A DNA stretch of 5,055 nucleotides from Deinococcus sp. (GTDB taxonomy: Bacteria > Deinococcota > Deinococci > Deinococcales > Deinococcaceae), in the NCBI RefSeq assembly GCF_030523985.1, contig NZ_JAUNHK010000007.1, positions 1-5,055 on the forward strand, written 5' to 3'. Shown piece by piece: positions 5,010-5,055 of the stretch. The notes beneath the pieces are model-generated. The model was not told where the DNA came from and searched no databases. It was given only the letters and a program-made list of their open reading frames with translations. Within the stretch, counting starts at the first letter, position 1. Each line of letters starts with the position of its first letter. Position numbers and translations under genes: made by a program.

Positions 5010-5055
5010 TGCCTGAATGCTGCACCCAGACCACGCTCTGGCCCTCGGCGCGGGC
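5005..5055 (-). CDS. Possible C-terminal end of an upstream gene (cut by window edge)
   Basis: On the minus strand an open frame enters from the window edge, reads ARAEGQSVVWVQHSGK and ends with TAA at 5007-5005. It has mostly G/C in third codon positions, like real genes here. If real, it ends 27 bp before the antitoxin ATG, and the toxin-antitoxin promoter region overlaps its stop codon. The stretch is too short to identify, and other frames are also open, including a plus-strand ATG at 5017. Confidence 0.35.
   Translation of the reverse strand, partial: ARAEGQSVVWVQHSGK

Noticed and set aside
1..5055. CRISPR arrays, tRNA or rRNA genes, insertion sequences
   Set aside because: No regularly spaced repeats, RNA gene cores, transposase motifs or terminal inverted repeats were seen.

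Overview
The window reads as chromosomal DNA from a Deinococcus species. Three things point there. A gene matching ddrC, the DNA-damage-response gene known only from this genus, lies next to dnaA. A perfect 17-bp radiation/desiccation response motif (RDRM) sits directly upstream of ddrC. The DNA is GC-rich, and at least two genes appear to have leaderless TAnnnT promoters, a common Deinococcus style. No sequence search was run, so the species is not called.

Layout, left to right. Positions 1-290 (minus) hold the N-terminal domain I of DnaA, cut by the window edge, with an unusual lack of a standard start codon. Positions 370-1059 (minus) hold ddrC. The 138-bp divergent intergenic region 1060-1197 holds the ddrC promoter with its RDRM operator and a separate promoter plus strong ribosome binding site for the next gene. 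Positions 1198-3120 (plus) encode an AMP-forming acetyl-CoA synthetase-family enzyme. Positions 3162-4139 (plus) encode a protein with two complete Nudix hydrolase domains, probably from its own leaderless promoter. Only 3 bp separate it from a convergent minus-strand operon at 4143-4977: an AbrB-type antitoxin, a PIN-domain VapC toxin, and a third, unrecognised 62-residue protein, all overlapping one another. The last 51 bases may hold the C-terminal end of another minus-strand gene.

Functionally, the left half joins replication initiation (DnaA) to a damage-induced nucleoid protein (DdrC) that should be controlled by the DdrO repressor and IrrE/PprI protease. The central genes are metabolic or housecleaning enzymes. 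The right part is a toxin-antitoxin module with visibly lower GC, probably acquired. The main points for a second look are the missing standard dnaA start codon, the altered acyl pocket of the acetyl-CoA synthetase, the tandem Nudix protein, the coupled third gene of the toxin-antitoxin operon with a repeat around its promoter, and a resemblance of DdrC to phage BRO/DinD-type proteins. I did not find a clearly new defence or mobile system.
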